64,000 nt of DNA, taken from NCBI RefSeq assembly GCF_013373865.1, contig NC_050473.1, positions 17,213,597 through 17,277,596 of the forward strand. The letters run 5' to 3'. This document shows, piece by piece, positions 50,247 through 61,596 of the stretch. Position numbers and translations under genes: made by a program. The stretch is from Monomorium pharaonis. Lineage: Eukaryota; Arthropoda; Insecta; Hymenoptera; Formicidae. Position 1 is the first letter of the stretch; each line of letters begins with the position of its first letter. The notes under the pieces are model-generated. The model was not told where the DNA came from. It searched no databases and saw only the letters and a list, made by a program, of their open reading frames with translations.

Positions 50247-52404
50247 TTATTTGCTGTCCTTCTCTTTTTCTTTGTTTTCATCAACTTCTTTGTCCTTCTC
50301 GACTTCCTTCTCCTCCTTGTCCGCCTTCTCCTTGTCGCCCTCTTTCTCTTCCTTCGACTCTTTGGATTCCTTCGCTTCTTCTTTGCCTTCTTTCTCCTCT
50401 CGTTTCTCGGGCTTCGGCAGATGCGTGTTCATGTCCAAGCTGGAGCAGATCTCGTCCCAATCCGGGAAACATCGTTCTTTAACGCGTGAGCAATGCCCAA
50501 CCAAGTTGGGACAGTTCTCGGCCATGTAGTCTCGCAGGCTATACGGCGTGTCCTTGTCGATGTACAGGATTTGAGCGAGATGCGCGAATGCTACCACGTC
50601 CATCTGTAAAAATTCGAACGTATCGCCATCGAAGGTCCAGATTACACAGATTGCCGAAATTACAGCTCGTATTCTAGATTTTCTATCAATCTTTGTGAAA
50701 CAAATATAATTGCGAGTCAACGTAATTAATATAGGATAAATAAAATATCTCGATTTATTTGTTATCCTGACGTTTAGTTAATTAAAATCAATTAATTTTT
50801 AATCGATTGGAACTCGAAAGCTATTAAAGCTCAAACCAATAATTGTTATTTGCACAGGCCCGGTGTCCAATATCTGTGAGATAACTGAAAACAATGCTTT
50901 TTCGCGATGCCCAGCGAGAGTAGCGTTTTGCCTCGGGCAGCACTTGTTTCCAACCGATATTATCTTTCGCATCAGATTACATGTAACTGAAGCTATTTAC
51001 ACAGCAGACCAAGTACTACCACTCTGGAACGTACTATCACAGCGCGTAGCGCAAGATTTCTTGATCGCTGCGGGCAATGTGTTAACGAATTTAATGACAC
51101 TTACGGTAGTCGGTTCGTCTCCGAAGAAGAAGGGCTTGTCGGCAAGCGTGTCCGAGAGAACTTTGAGATCGGTGCAACCGAATTGGGACACTTCCTCCGG
51201 ACTGTGCACACCCATTCCCTGAGCCTTCACTTTCCTCGCGCCCTGCAACCAATCCAACTACCATATCACTACAAATGGTCAGGACATTTCATTCTGCGAT
51301 TGCGCTTCGTTGTCGCGATACTACCTCTAGCTAGCACATTCATAGCACGTTCATGGCCACAAGCGCAATTAGTGCACTCTAAGCGAATACTATGAATGAT
51401 TCTGGAGATAGCATAAAGTAAACATTGTGATAACGTGTAAGTAGCGAAACTTGGTCGAAGTAAAATTCAAACATACATTATTTTGGAAATTATACTGATT
51501 TTAGCGGATACAATCTGTACATCGTTTTGATAAATTTGCACTTTAGTCATTTTTATATATTCCATATTATTAATATCTAGATCAAAATCTCGACCAGGAC
51601 TCAACCAAGGTAGCTTTAAAATGATTGTTGATGAAATCGGCTACGGGAGGCATTTTTTTAATATTAAAAATGTGCAATGACAAAACTACAGTGAATAGTT
51701 ACACAAATGTAAATTAGCATAATGTGAGTAGTACATGCATGTGGTCAATCAAAAAAATTTGAACATACGAAATCGTGCAATCTTGACAAAAATCAATGAG
51801 AAAATCGAGAGAAAATTATTTTTGCATACAGCATGACCTTAGTTTGCATAATGAAGTCAATAATGTGGAATATATTTGTGATATATAAATATATAAAATA
51901 TGCAGATAAGTTATAATAAAAACACGTATGGATGCGAATAAATAATGAGAATTGAATGATTAAAAGTTGTGAAGAATGTGAATTGTCATTCTCAATGGTT
52001 TCTAACGTCCAAGTTGTATGCTAGGTCACACTGAAATCACATGGCGAACGACAAGCGAAAGTTACCTTGCGTCCAAACGTGAGCTTGAAGAAGAAGTTCA
52101 AAATAACGTTCGGGATACGTGATCCTAGGGCAAGCTGCAGATTCACTTTGTAGCCCTTCAGCACCTGATCTAGGTTCTTTGTGCGCCAGCACGCGACAAC
52201 CCAGACGAGATGGTTCTCGATCATCGATATCATGGCGTGGGAGACACTTCGTTGCTCGGATGTGAGACCGGCGTCCAAATCCTTGCCAAACTTCTGGCTC
52301 AATTCTCGTAGGATAATGGTGCTGTCTGCAATCTCCTCGCCATTCAGTTCGACAAACGGCAGCTGGCCCTTCTTGGAGCGGAATTTCATCTTGTGATCAA
52401 CATT
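50247..52404 (-). CDS. fax: Failed axon connections (fax) homologue, 3' coding exons (partial)
   Basis: Exons (minus): 52404-52066, 51257-51105 and 50603-50247, all phase 0 and 283 codons in total. The product is the C-terminal two thirds of a Fax/FAXC protein. A thioredoxin/GST-N-like part (NVDHKMKFRSKKGQLPFVEL, NGEEIADSTIILREL) precedes a GST-C-like part (ENHLVWVVACWR, KPFFFGDEPTTMDVVAFAHL, PNLVGHCSRVKERCFPDWDEI). It ends in a very long Lys/Glu tail that is probably disordered. Drosophila fax works with the Abl kinase pathway in axon guidance. The N-terminal exons, which in the family encode a conserved SPFC-type segment, are not recognisable to the right. Intron 5' of 52404 therefore exceeds 11.5 kb, or those exons lie outside the window. 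The second exon start (acceptor at 51259-51258, giving LDWLQGARK) is chosen by phase. Confidence 0.92.
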
Positions 52405-53521
52405 CTGGAAGCAACCAAATAAGTTAGTCCGTTGCCAAAAAGTAAAAAAATATACATATAATCAAATTACATCATATATATATATTATATTATTATTTGT
52501 AATATATATTATATTATTATTTGTTTATATATAATTGTACCATATTGTACACAATTGTGTATCTAATATGCACAATAAAATTAAATTGTGTTAACAATAA
52601 TTAAATATAAATGGTATATCAAAATACTGAAGCAATAACTTCATGCGATCCGCTGTAAAATAAAAATACATTTTGATGCATTCGATGTTTTACTCGTTTG
52701 TACAGTCCCGCAGTAAATTTAATTCCTATTAAATAGGAATGCATTAAATTCCGCTTTTAACTTGAACAATTTGGGATAAAATCGCGGCGAGAGGTTTTCT
52801 CTTTCGGGTAGTCTGGAACAAAATCGTTCCGGATTAATTGATAACAATTGTTTGTAGTTATATATATATTCCATATTGTAAAGCGGAATGTTGTGTAAAA
52901 CGCTCTTTTGCGATTTCTTCCGTAATAAATAATGCTGCATCGAGATGCTGCACAGGCATACCTACACTCTCGCGAGGCACATGCTCTATTTATAGACGTA
53001 TGTACCGCGTTAAACGCATAAGTGGGATATCGTGGCTTTCACAGGTGAATCAGCTTATTACATGTAATCTGCGAACGTTTCACGCGTTGATATATGGGGT
53101 GTCTCGGAATTAATGCTTGACCGATAAAAACTCTTTGATAAACTTAGAATACTTTCTCGTCAACGATAAATTCATCGTATTTTATAGTACGTTATTAATA
53201 TTCAATTAAATTCAATTTTAAATTAAATTTCTATAAAAATAAGTTCATCCTAGAATTAAAAACATTTTGTGTCAAGTGTTCTACAGGATTAAAATTTAAC
53301 TTGCCAAGTGCTCTTTTGGCAAGAAATATTTTTTAATTCGCTAAATTTAATAAATTCTCGTTAAAATAAATTTTAAATTCGTTTATCTATGATTGTGAAA
53401 GAGAACTGCAAAAAATGTTGATGCCATTATACAATTTAAGGTACCAGTGTATGTAAAAATAAAATGGATTTTATTCCTACACGAAAAGAACAGTTTTGGT
53501 GAAGTATTTAATAATTTAGAT

Positions 53522-53679
53522 ACAGATCTAAAAATAATTTTGTTGGGCTTAAAATAATTATGTAGGACGCTCGACCGTGACGAGCAATGCTGTAAAAAGT
53601 TTTGACGTCCTAGCAACTGGCGCTTGAACGTCCTACATAAATATTTTGATGGTCCAACAAATTTATTTTTAGATCTGCA
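53522..53679. mobile_element. MITE-like inverted-repeat element, family D
   Basis: The terminal inverted repeats are about 45 bp, starting near CAGATCTAAAAATAA at each end, followed by TTTGTTGG and ending in TTATGTAGGACG. The element is 158 bp long and the short interior has no ORF. Flanking similarity (AATTTAG-like) may extend it slightly on both sides. Confidence 0.85.
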
Positions 53680-54268
53680 TCAATAACTAAATTTTTAGTT
53701 ACTTTCGCAAAATCATTCCTTCTATGTAATATTCGACGTTAGTGACAATTAGAGAAAGATTAGATTTAAATGCTGTTTGCAACAAATACAATTCCGACGC
53801 AATAACGATATAATACAAATTAATAGCAATTACGAGCGAAGTGTTGTTTTACAATTAGTACAAGAGTCGTTAAACCTGCTAGGCGAGATTTCTGCGTAAT
53901 ACTTGAACGGCGTGCCTTCTCGCTCGCGCAATTTGCCATGTGGATCAGGTACTTCGCGCTCGTAAAATACGGAGGGTAGCTGCTCCTCCAGTCAAAGTCA
54001 CGAGCGAGAAGAGCGGATACGCCTAGTACAATAACGTCTCGCCCCGAAAACCGGCTCGCCCGAGATGGAAATGAGACGGAACAGCAAATCGTACGGAAGT
54101 TCGTAAAGGCGCGCGAGAGGGAAAACGGAGGGGAGGTGAAAAAGGATTAAGAGACGCGTGTGAGCACGACAAGAAAGAGAGAGGGAGAGCTGGGAAGAGC
54201 GAGCTCGAAACAAACGTACGAACAAAAGGGAGTACGGGCGCCAATTACCGAGGCGAAGTCGGGTATAT

Positions 54269-54345
54269 TACGGGAAGGGGGGAGAAAAAAAAAGAAAGAA
54301 AAGAAAAAGAGGAAGAAAAGGAAAGGAAAACCTAGAGAAGGACCG
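54269..54345. repeat. Polypurine tract (A/G)
   Basis: About 75 bases almost entirely purine on the plus strand (GGGAGAAAAAAAAAGAAAG type), within a CpG-rich island. Confidence 0.85.
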
Positions 54346-54909
54346 CAATGCTGCGTGAAATTTTAGCTGCGCTAGAGAGAAAGCGGCGTTACGCGCGCGG
54401 GTCCGTCGACACGAAGAGGTGGCAACGTACGTAGAGCGGAGAGATCCATTGCTCCAGTTTTAACCCCTTCGGGTCGGGCGCACGGCGGCGAGGAGATCGA
54501 TGAGGGCTGGTATATAGCCGCGTATAATATGCGTTTGTCAGCTGTAGGTACAGGGGGGAAGAGGGGGGCCCGCGCGGCTCCGAATGCTCGCAACGTAAGC
54601 CCGAATGAGTCATCCTTTTACCTTTCAGCTTCTCCCTTAATTGATCGACATATTCTTTCTTTTTTTAATTTCAATGACTTCTTGATATCTACGTTCTTGA
54701 TGTCTACGTGCGAGTTTCGCGAAAATCTCTGGAGGATTTTCTCGCGGGGAAAGAAACGTATGTCGAGATCATTATTTACTCTCGATGTAGATACATGAAG
54801 AACGTTAGTCAAGCCATTTTCGATTTTATTCTACAACGTTAATTGTGAAAAACGGTCACAAGGTGGAGTTATTTGCATCGAACGTTGCCCGGCGACTCGC
54901 CCCCATTCC

Positions 54910-55170
54910 GGCACATTGGCGTCCCTGTTACGTCATGTTTATTATTTATGCGTTACATGTTTGATTCCGATATGATAACGATAATAACGAAGGCGAGGCT
55001 GGGGCGGGGTCGCGGGATCACTGAACGTCCATTGCCCTCGATATAAAATGCATTGGCATCCCTATTACGTCATGTTGTTGTTTGTCGGAACCTCTGGCAT
55101 TTTTCGAGGGGACAACAGACTCATCCAATTCCGACGTAATGGTAATGACGATGAGGATAGAGTATTTCGT
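54910..55170. repeat. Diverged direct duplication with CRE-like TTACGTCATG sites
   Basis: The segment CATTGGCGTCCCTGTTACGT(CATGTT) at about 54914 recurs as CATTGGCATCCCTATTACGT(CATGTT) at about 55050. A second shared block, ATTCCGAYRTRATRRYRATRA-like, follows each (about 54964 and about 55130). Both copies keep TTACGTCA, a CRE/ATF-type core. An insertion separates the blocks in copy 2. Confidence 0.65.
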
Positions 55171-55817
55171 TACATCGCTCGTTTGCCTGCAACGACATAA
55201 TTCGAAAAACAAAATTTTCTGATTTAGACCGTGCATCATTTTGCATCGTTAAAGTTTTGCAATATTACTTTAAAAAAAACATTTTAGTACGGCGATTGAT
55301 ACGGACTGTACAGAAGTAAAAACATTAGATCTTCAGGGTATAAAATTTTCATCAAAATTCCCTTTTGCAGACAACAATTTTTTTTTGTAGTTATTTTGTC
55401 GTAACAGCAAATAAGCGCAGCATGATACTTCTCAATCCTGATGATATCGCATTTATGAGGATTCTTTAATTAGATTTTTACATTTTCAAAGCGCAAAATT
55501 ACTCTTCTTCTTCAATATTATTGATTTATTATCGGAAGGAATCACCCAACTTCTTATTAATAACGAAACTTAAAAAGAAAGATCTTATCTCCGTCTTCGA
55601 TAATTTCCGAGGCGGGGGCTGGCTTCGTACTTTGGCTGAACCATCCTACATAATCTATTAAAATCTTTTACGAGGGCACGTCGAGGGAGCAACCCAAAAC
55701 AACCACGTCCCCCTTACATCCGAAACGCGCGGCGAGATTCGCATTTTGCGACTTTGATTCCAATTCATGAGGACGATAACGAGGAGAGTGGATCCACGGG
55801 GGCGGGGTCGTCTGAAA

Positions 55818-55874
55818 CGCTCGCTCGCACGCTCGCTCGTTCGCTCGCGCGCGCGCGCGAGCGAGCGCGAGCGC
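55818..55874. repeat. GCTC/CG/GAGC imperfect palindromic simple repeat
   Basis: Runs of GCTC pass through a CG dinucleotide run into runs of GAGC, so the tract is roughly self-complementary and could form a hairpin. Confidence 0.85.
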
Positions 55875-56039
55875 GGAGGAGCCGAAAGAAGTGGACGAAG
55901 GGTGGCTAGCCGGAGCAGGCGCAAGGGAGTAGCGCGCGAGCGGAGGACGATGAACTCGCGCGGCGGCAGGCAGCTTCCGTCGCCTGGCAACGTCCCCACT
56001 TGGCCTCCCCCTCCCACCGGGCGTAACGTCGACACATTG

Positions 56040-56040
56040 G

Positions 56041-56071
<31 letters not shown>

Positions 56072-56084
56072 ACATACATGCATA
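56040..56084. repeat. (CA)n microsatellite
   Basis: About 45 bases of CA with sparse TA interruptions. Confidence 0.95.
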
Positions 56085-59000
56085 CGCACATGTAACACAC
56101 AATCCACCCGTATACACACTGCATCGCGTGCGTGTATGTTGCGTATACATGCTTAATGTGCACGCTGGTGTGATGATTTCTCTTTCTCTCTGTCTCTCAG
56201 TCACACATGTACAACACTCCCCGTCTCTCTCTTTCTCGCTCTCGCTCTTTCTTGTCCCTCCGTCATCGTCGTAGTCACCCTCGTTGATCGTAGTCGTGGC
56301 CGCCGTCGTTTGCGCTGATATTGATCGCGCAGGATGGTGCCGTGAACCGCCGCCGACGCCGCCGACGTCGCCGTCGCCGTTCGCGCGATGTAAGGGCACG
56401 CATCGCGCCGAAAAACCAGTCTCGATCTCGCGAAACGGGGTAACAGTCCTTGATGAAGGGAGATGGAGCCGAGCGAGCGAGCGAGCGAGCGAGAGAGAGA
56501 TAGAGGGAGAAGAGGGGATTTGTATCTGTAGGAGACACAGATGTGTCCAGGGTCAAAGTTCGGGATGCTATCGATTAGAGAGAGACTGGACCGTTTACGT
56601 TAGGTCCAGGTAAAGCGAGGGGGTAGTCCGAACTGGCGTAGCATCGATCGCGTTTGATCGCGTTCTATTTGGAGCAGAAGCCACTGGTCTCTTTAAAGCT
56701 TTCTCGGAGCAAATTTGCGCAGCGCGTGGCCGTTGAAATTACAATGTTGTAACAAGACGATACGCGAGCAAACTTCTACTTCTCCTCCGCAATTAAAAGA
56801 TAGATTAACTGGATATATATACGAGGTACAATTTCAGGATCATTTTTAATTTTTCGAATAGAAACGCTCGAGGGTTAATCTTGCCTCACGAATATTAAAA
56901 CAAATTGCGCGAGATGCGCATTTAAAAAACATGCAATGTCTATTGTTGACAAGGAAATAGTATAACAGAGTAAAATAAAATATCTTGAACTTGATTTACT
57001 TCGTTTTACAACTATAAATTTAAAAAGCAAGAATAATTCTTGTCGATTACAATTTAAGCAACCTATCATTTAATGATATTTAAAAAAAACGATATGTAAA
57101 TTATGCGTGGTTTTAATATTCATATATTTCCTACAGTTTTAAGTTATTAAAACCCTTCTCTCATAATTTTAGGCTGTCCTAAAAAGAAATTTCTACGCCT
57201 GAGATCTGCATACGCACCGAGAAAGAATTATAATAATTATAATTATAATGAAATAATTATAATTAAGTATTCTTCTTTTGCTCTTTTTTTAGTTTACTAT
57301 TAATAATGACCTGATATTTATAGTTGCATCAACTATGAAAAAATTATACTATAAATCACAATGTCAAATAATAATACAGCATGAACGCATGTTATAGCTG
57401 CGACGATGGTAATGCAGTTGAAATAGCTACAATTTACGTGGTTAAAGTATACAACTATAAATATAGTTGACATCAAAAATGACTACAAATTATAGTTAAA
57501 TCACGATAGCCGCAATGAAAAATGTGCGGCGCAGCCGCATGTGTCGTCATTACTAACATTCTAGCAAGTAAAAAACTACGGGGGGGAAAAAAAATGGAGC
57601 ACCTAAACCCAATTATTTTACCGGGCAATTACGGCCGCACACGCTTTTCTCTCGCAGCGAGAAACCTTCGCCGAGAGGCTGCAAATCAGCTTTGGTCCAT
57701 GCCACGCGACAATACGACGCGTCGCGCAATCTGTGCACATATCCGATCTCCCTCATTCATCCTAATGGACCAAAAGCGTACTGTTTCCACGCCGCGTCAC
57801 GCCGTGCCGTCGGCCGATGCGTTCCAACGGATGTCGCCGGAAGATTTGCATGTGTATGCCGTGGACGTGCGTCGCGTGGCACAGCGTAATTGGCTACTTA
57901 CGTGCTACCCGGTAATGCCCACCAGGCACACCATACCGCAAAGCACCGATTTCGCGAAACACGCGCGCGCGCGCGATTTGCATTGTGTTACCAATCGCGC
58001 GAGAGACCGCCAACGGCCCTGATCGGCGCGGATGGATTTCGACATCGAATTCTTGGACTCATCGCGCGAAAGAAAATTCCTCTCGTCATCTCTTCCTTTC
58101 ATCGCGCGCCGCACCCCTCACGCGGTCGTAATTCCTTGATCGTCAATTTTACGAAATCGAAGAGGCCAACAGACTCGAAGCCGACAAACTGATTGTTCAA
58201 TTTATTAAAATACAAATTCCTCCGGAGGTGCACGCGCCGTTTCAATGTAGGTGATCGCGATGAGGGGGGGGAGGTCTTTTCTCTCGTCCCGTTTCGCTCG
58301 AAATTGCTCGTGTTTATCAAAAGTGACGTTTTTAGGATATTGCGGCAATAAAGGGATTTAACACGCTCGCCGTACGTAGATTGCAAGCGACACACGTCGC
58401 CGGTATATCGTGCGTGACGCACGAATGTCGAATGCGTTAAGACGCTTTATAACTGGCGATGTGGAGATTTAAAAAAAAAAAGAAAAAGAAAAAAAGCGAG
58501 CGAGAGACGAGTTGAACGCGCGTAGTATCGCCCGGCGTGTCGTAGTATCACGTCACTTGGATCGAGTAGATCGCCAACTCAGCCAACTTGGCAGATAATC
58601 CAACTGGCTTCACATCTCGCCTACTGCGTTCACAAAGTGTTGGACGGCGGACACGTAAATTAGTTCATCACGGGTTTACATTGAAAGTCTCTTTCTTTCT
58701 TACGAACGAATTGTCATTCTTGTCGCAATATCCTGTCTTGTGCTTTCTCCCGGTAGAGCTACTTCAATGACAGAAAACAATGTCCGCATATGTTTTAAAT
58801 TCAATTGTGTACATTTGAAATCGACCTCAAATCAAATCGAATTAATAATTAAAACCACGTACGTTTAGTTAAATATTAAAGTAATTATCTCCTCAAACTG
58901 ACGGCATACCGTTTTCGGAGAAGTTCTTCTCTTTCGCTGCAAATATGGGCGAATTACTGTGTGATACATCGGATATTGTAAATCGTGAATCGAAGCAGAA

Positions 59001-59408
59001 AAGATTCGAATCTTACAATTGGACGGAATGTCGCGCGCGCGACATTAATAGACGCCGTCGAATGCGCTCCTGTGTCAGTAATCAGTCAAATTGGGAGGAA
59101 CACCACGCCTCGTATTCACTGACGGTGAATTATCTCGACATTTAACCCGTTGTTTCCTCAAGCATGACACCGTAAAGTCGCACAATGGGGCCCGTTCACG
59201 TCGCGTAAACTATCTTACGATAACGCGCGTCGATATCCTTCCACGCAAGAAATAGCTTCGGGTAGCCGAGAGATCGAGGCTTCTCAACGCTGCTTACTTT
59301 CGAAAACGGAATTATGATATAAACTGACTCGAACTTACGCTGCTTCACTTTTTGTGAAAACAAAATATATATTTCTGTGAAATGCATCTCACTTTTCTTA
59401 TTAATTGG

Positions 59409-59549
59409 TTTATTTCTTAGAAATAAAACATTTGTAGTATAAAATACACACTTTCCATATATTTTCCATAGAAAAAATTCAAGTATTTTTCTCTAATAAA
59501 TGGTTTATTTAAATAGGGTAAATTAAATGTTTTATTTCTAGCAAATAAA
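59409..59549. mobile_element. Candidate inverted-repeat element, family E
   Basis: TTATTTCTTAGAAATAAAAC(ATTT) at the left is repeated inverted at the right as TTATTTGCTAGAAATAAAAC(ATTT), 24 bp with two mismatches. The element is about 141 bp, AT-rich, with no ORF. Confidence 0.6.
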
Positions 59550-60292
59550 TTATTTATTTTACTGTACATTTGCCTCTCGCGACGCCATTGTCTCGTATTT
59601 AACTGGATCGTGGGTAGATGGGGAATTCTTAAGAGTTCGATCATTCTGCACAACAATCTACGAAATGATATGCAAATCAATTTACACCGGCTTCTTTATT
59701 AGGACACCGTTGCCAGCGTCGAGCAACTGCGGTTGCGGCATCGTCGCGGTGGATTATGAATGAGACGAGTTGTATTGAGTAAAAGTATAAGCGAGAGAGG
59801 GAGAAAGACTGCGGTGTTTTGTGTGAGAAGAAGAGCGCGAGAAGCGCAAGACGAGAGCAAGTCGCGCAACATTAGGGGAAGCGCGCAGATCGGCGCGCGT
59901 CGTCTATTTTTCTATGGAGTGCAATGAACCCCCGCCCGTTCGCCACGCCATTCCGTCGGGCCCGGCGTGATGGAATGAATTTCTCGCGGTCGAGGAATGT
60001 CAAACGGTCCGGAGGAGGAGGAAGGGGGATAGAGAGGGAAGAGGAGAGGGGGGGGGACAAGAGAAAGATGAAAGAGAAATGACCGCGAAGTGAACCCTCC
60101 CTCCCCTCCCTTGTTCTTTTCGCCGCGGCGTTCCTCGCGGCGCGGCGTCGATAAGATAAGCCGTAATGAGGTTCAATTGGAAGATTAATTAATTAAAACC
60201 CACGGCGAAGGAGTTAAATTGGACGATATTGCGGACGGTATGCAGGCATATGCCACGCCACTGCTGTTGTCGCTGCCGCGATGCCGTTGATG

Positions 60293-60293
60293 A

Positions 60294-60323
<30 letters not shown>
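60293..60323. repeat. (CTG)n trinucleotide repeat
   Basis: About ten tandem CTG units within a GC-rich island. It lies in frames that code for Leu, Cys or Ala runs on one strand and Gln/Ser on the other, but no supporting exon was found. Confidence 0.95.
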
Positions 60324-60325
<2 letters not shown>

Positions 60326-61570
60326 CAGCGACGGGAGCGAGAACGCGCGGACTCGGGCGTGTACGAGATGAAGCGTCCGGCCTGGTTGCCTGGCTGGCTG
60401 TCTGTCGCGCGCGCGAGATGGAGGCGAAAGCGAGAGAAAAAGAGAGACGAGAGGACGCGAGGGATTTACAGCTGCCGAGGGATACCGAGACCCGTAATTA
60501 CGTTGCGGTTGGCCTCGCGTTGGCGCGCGGCGTTGACGAACGTGAGGCATTCACCACCGGAACACGGCGTCGAGATTCCTCCTCGGCGAGCACGACGTCG
60601 TCGGCGTCGTCGGCAAGGGATCCACGCTCCCGGGCACGAATCCGAATCCTCCGGTGGCGCGCGACGTTTTCTTGACGTATTGTTTCCACGCGGAAATAGA
60701 TATTTTATGCGACTAATGCGGTAAATTGGCTAATTGCCCGTAAGTGCGAGATATGGACACACACGAGCCGAAGGCGAGGGCGGGCAATAGCCGATGTCCG
60801 CACATGTCGCATGTACAATATTTTTTTGTTACCTGGTACGGATCGAAATATTGGTATCCTTTTGTGTGTAGTGATCCGTGAGAAAAGGACCATTTTTCAT
60901 GCACCGGCAGCGAAAAAAATACTTTATTTACTTGCAAAGGGAAGCCACTGCTCGTTAATGCTGCGCCAATACGCCAATACGCTATAATCCCGTGTTATCC
61001 GGTTATAAATGCTTAACTTCAGTGGAGATACATTTTAAATCTGATTTTAATTAAACTCAATAATTACGCTCTCTCTCGTTATTTGAAAATTCGAACGCAG
61101 TTTAATTGAAAAATGTAAATTTTTTTTCAAATTAACGCGATGCCGCTTCCACTTGTAAAATTCTCTCCATTGTTCTCGAGCGTTTATTTAATTTTTAATA
61201 ATAAAAAAAAAAAGGTAAAATCAATATAATGAAGGAACGTAACCGCGTGAGAATTTGTCGGTTAATCAGCGGATCCCAAAGACCGGGGACCACAATTCCT
61301 TGCGGTCGCAATTGCCGAGGAAGTGTCCAATCGTACTCTCAATAAGTTTATACGATTCTTAGAAGATTAATAATTACATCGCCGGAGCTCGTTCGTGACG
61401 CCTTCGTGAGAACGTCGATATTTTTTTTTCCACGAATATAAGGCGGCGATATACTGCGCCGTCCGTGTGACAAGTAGTCATGAAATAATTACGCGACGTC
61501 TCTCTTGAAAAGTAAGCGCGAGCGGACGCGCGTTACGATTCCGCTCCCGTATAACGAGAGGAACGCGAAT

Positions 61571-61596
61571 GAAAGAGAGAGAGAGAGAGAGAGAAA
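61571..61596. repeat. (GA)n microsatellite
   Basis: About 26 bases of GA, in a purine-rich stretch of a CpG-rich island. Confidence 0.95.

Larger units (their letters stand above)
55600..56660. promoter_or_regulatory. CpG/microsatellite-rich island
   Basis: A GC-rich block carrying a GCTC/GAGC palindromic repeat (55818-55874), a CA repeat (56040-56084), CCG/CGC runs near 56350-56390 and a GAGC repeat near 56465-56500. It may be a promoter or enhancer of fax or of a gene to the right. The function is inferred from composition. Confidence 0.35.

Noticed and set aside
49874..50529. Ser/Leu/Phe-rich plus-strand open frames over the fax 3' region
   Set aside because: Antisense of the fax Lys/Glu-rich tail and of the adjacent pyrimidine tract.
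55668..56399. 243-codon minus-strand open frame
   Set aside because: Runs through the CA microsatellite and the GCTC/GAGC and CGC simple repeats; the product is low-complexity with no recognisable domain.
60185..60724. Overlapping open frames with Gln, Ala or Leu runs across the CTG repeat
   Set aside because: The runs come from the CTG repeat, several frames on both strands are equally open, and no splice or homology evidence supports any of them.
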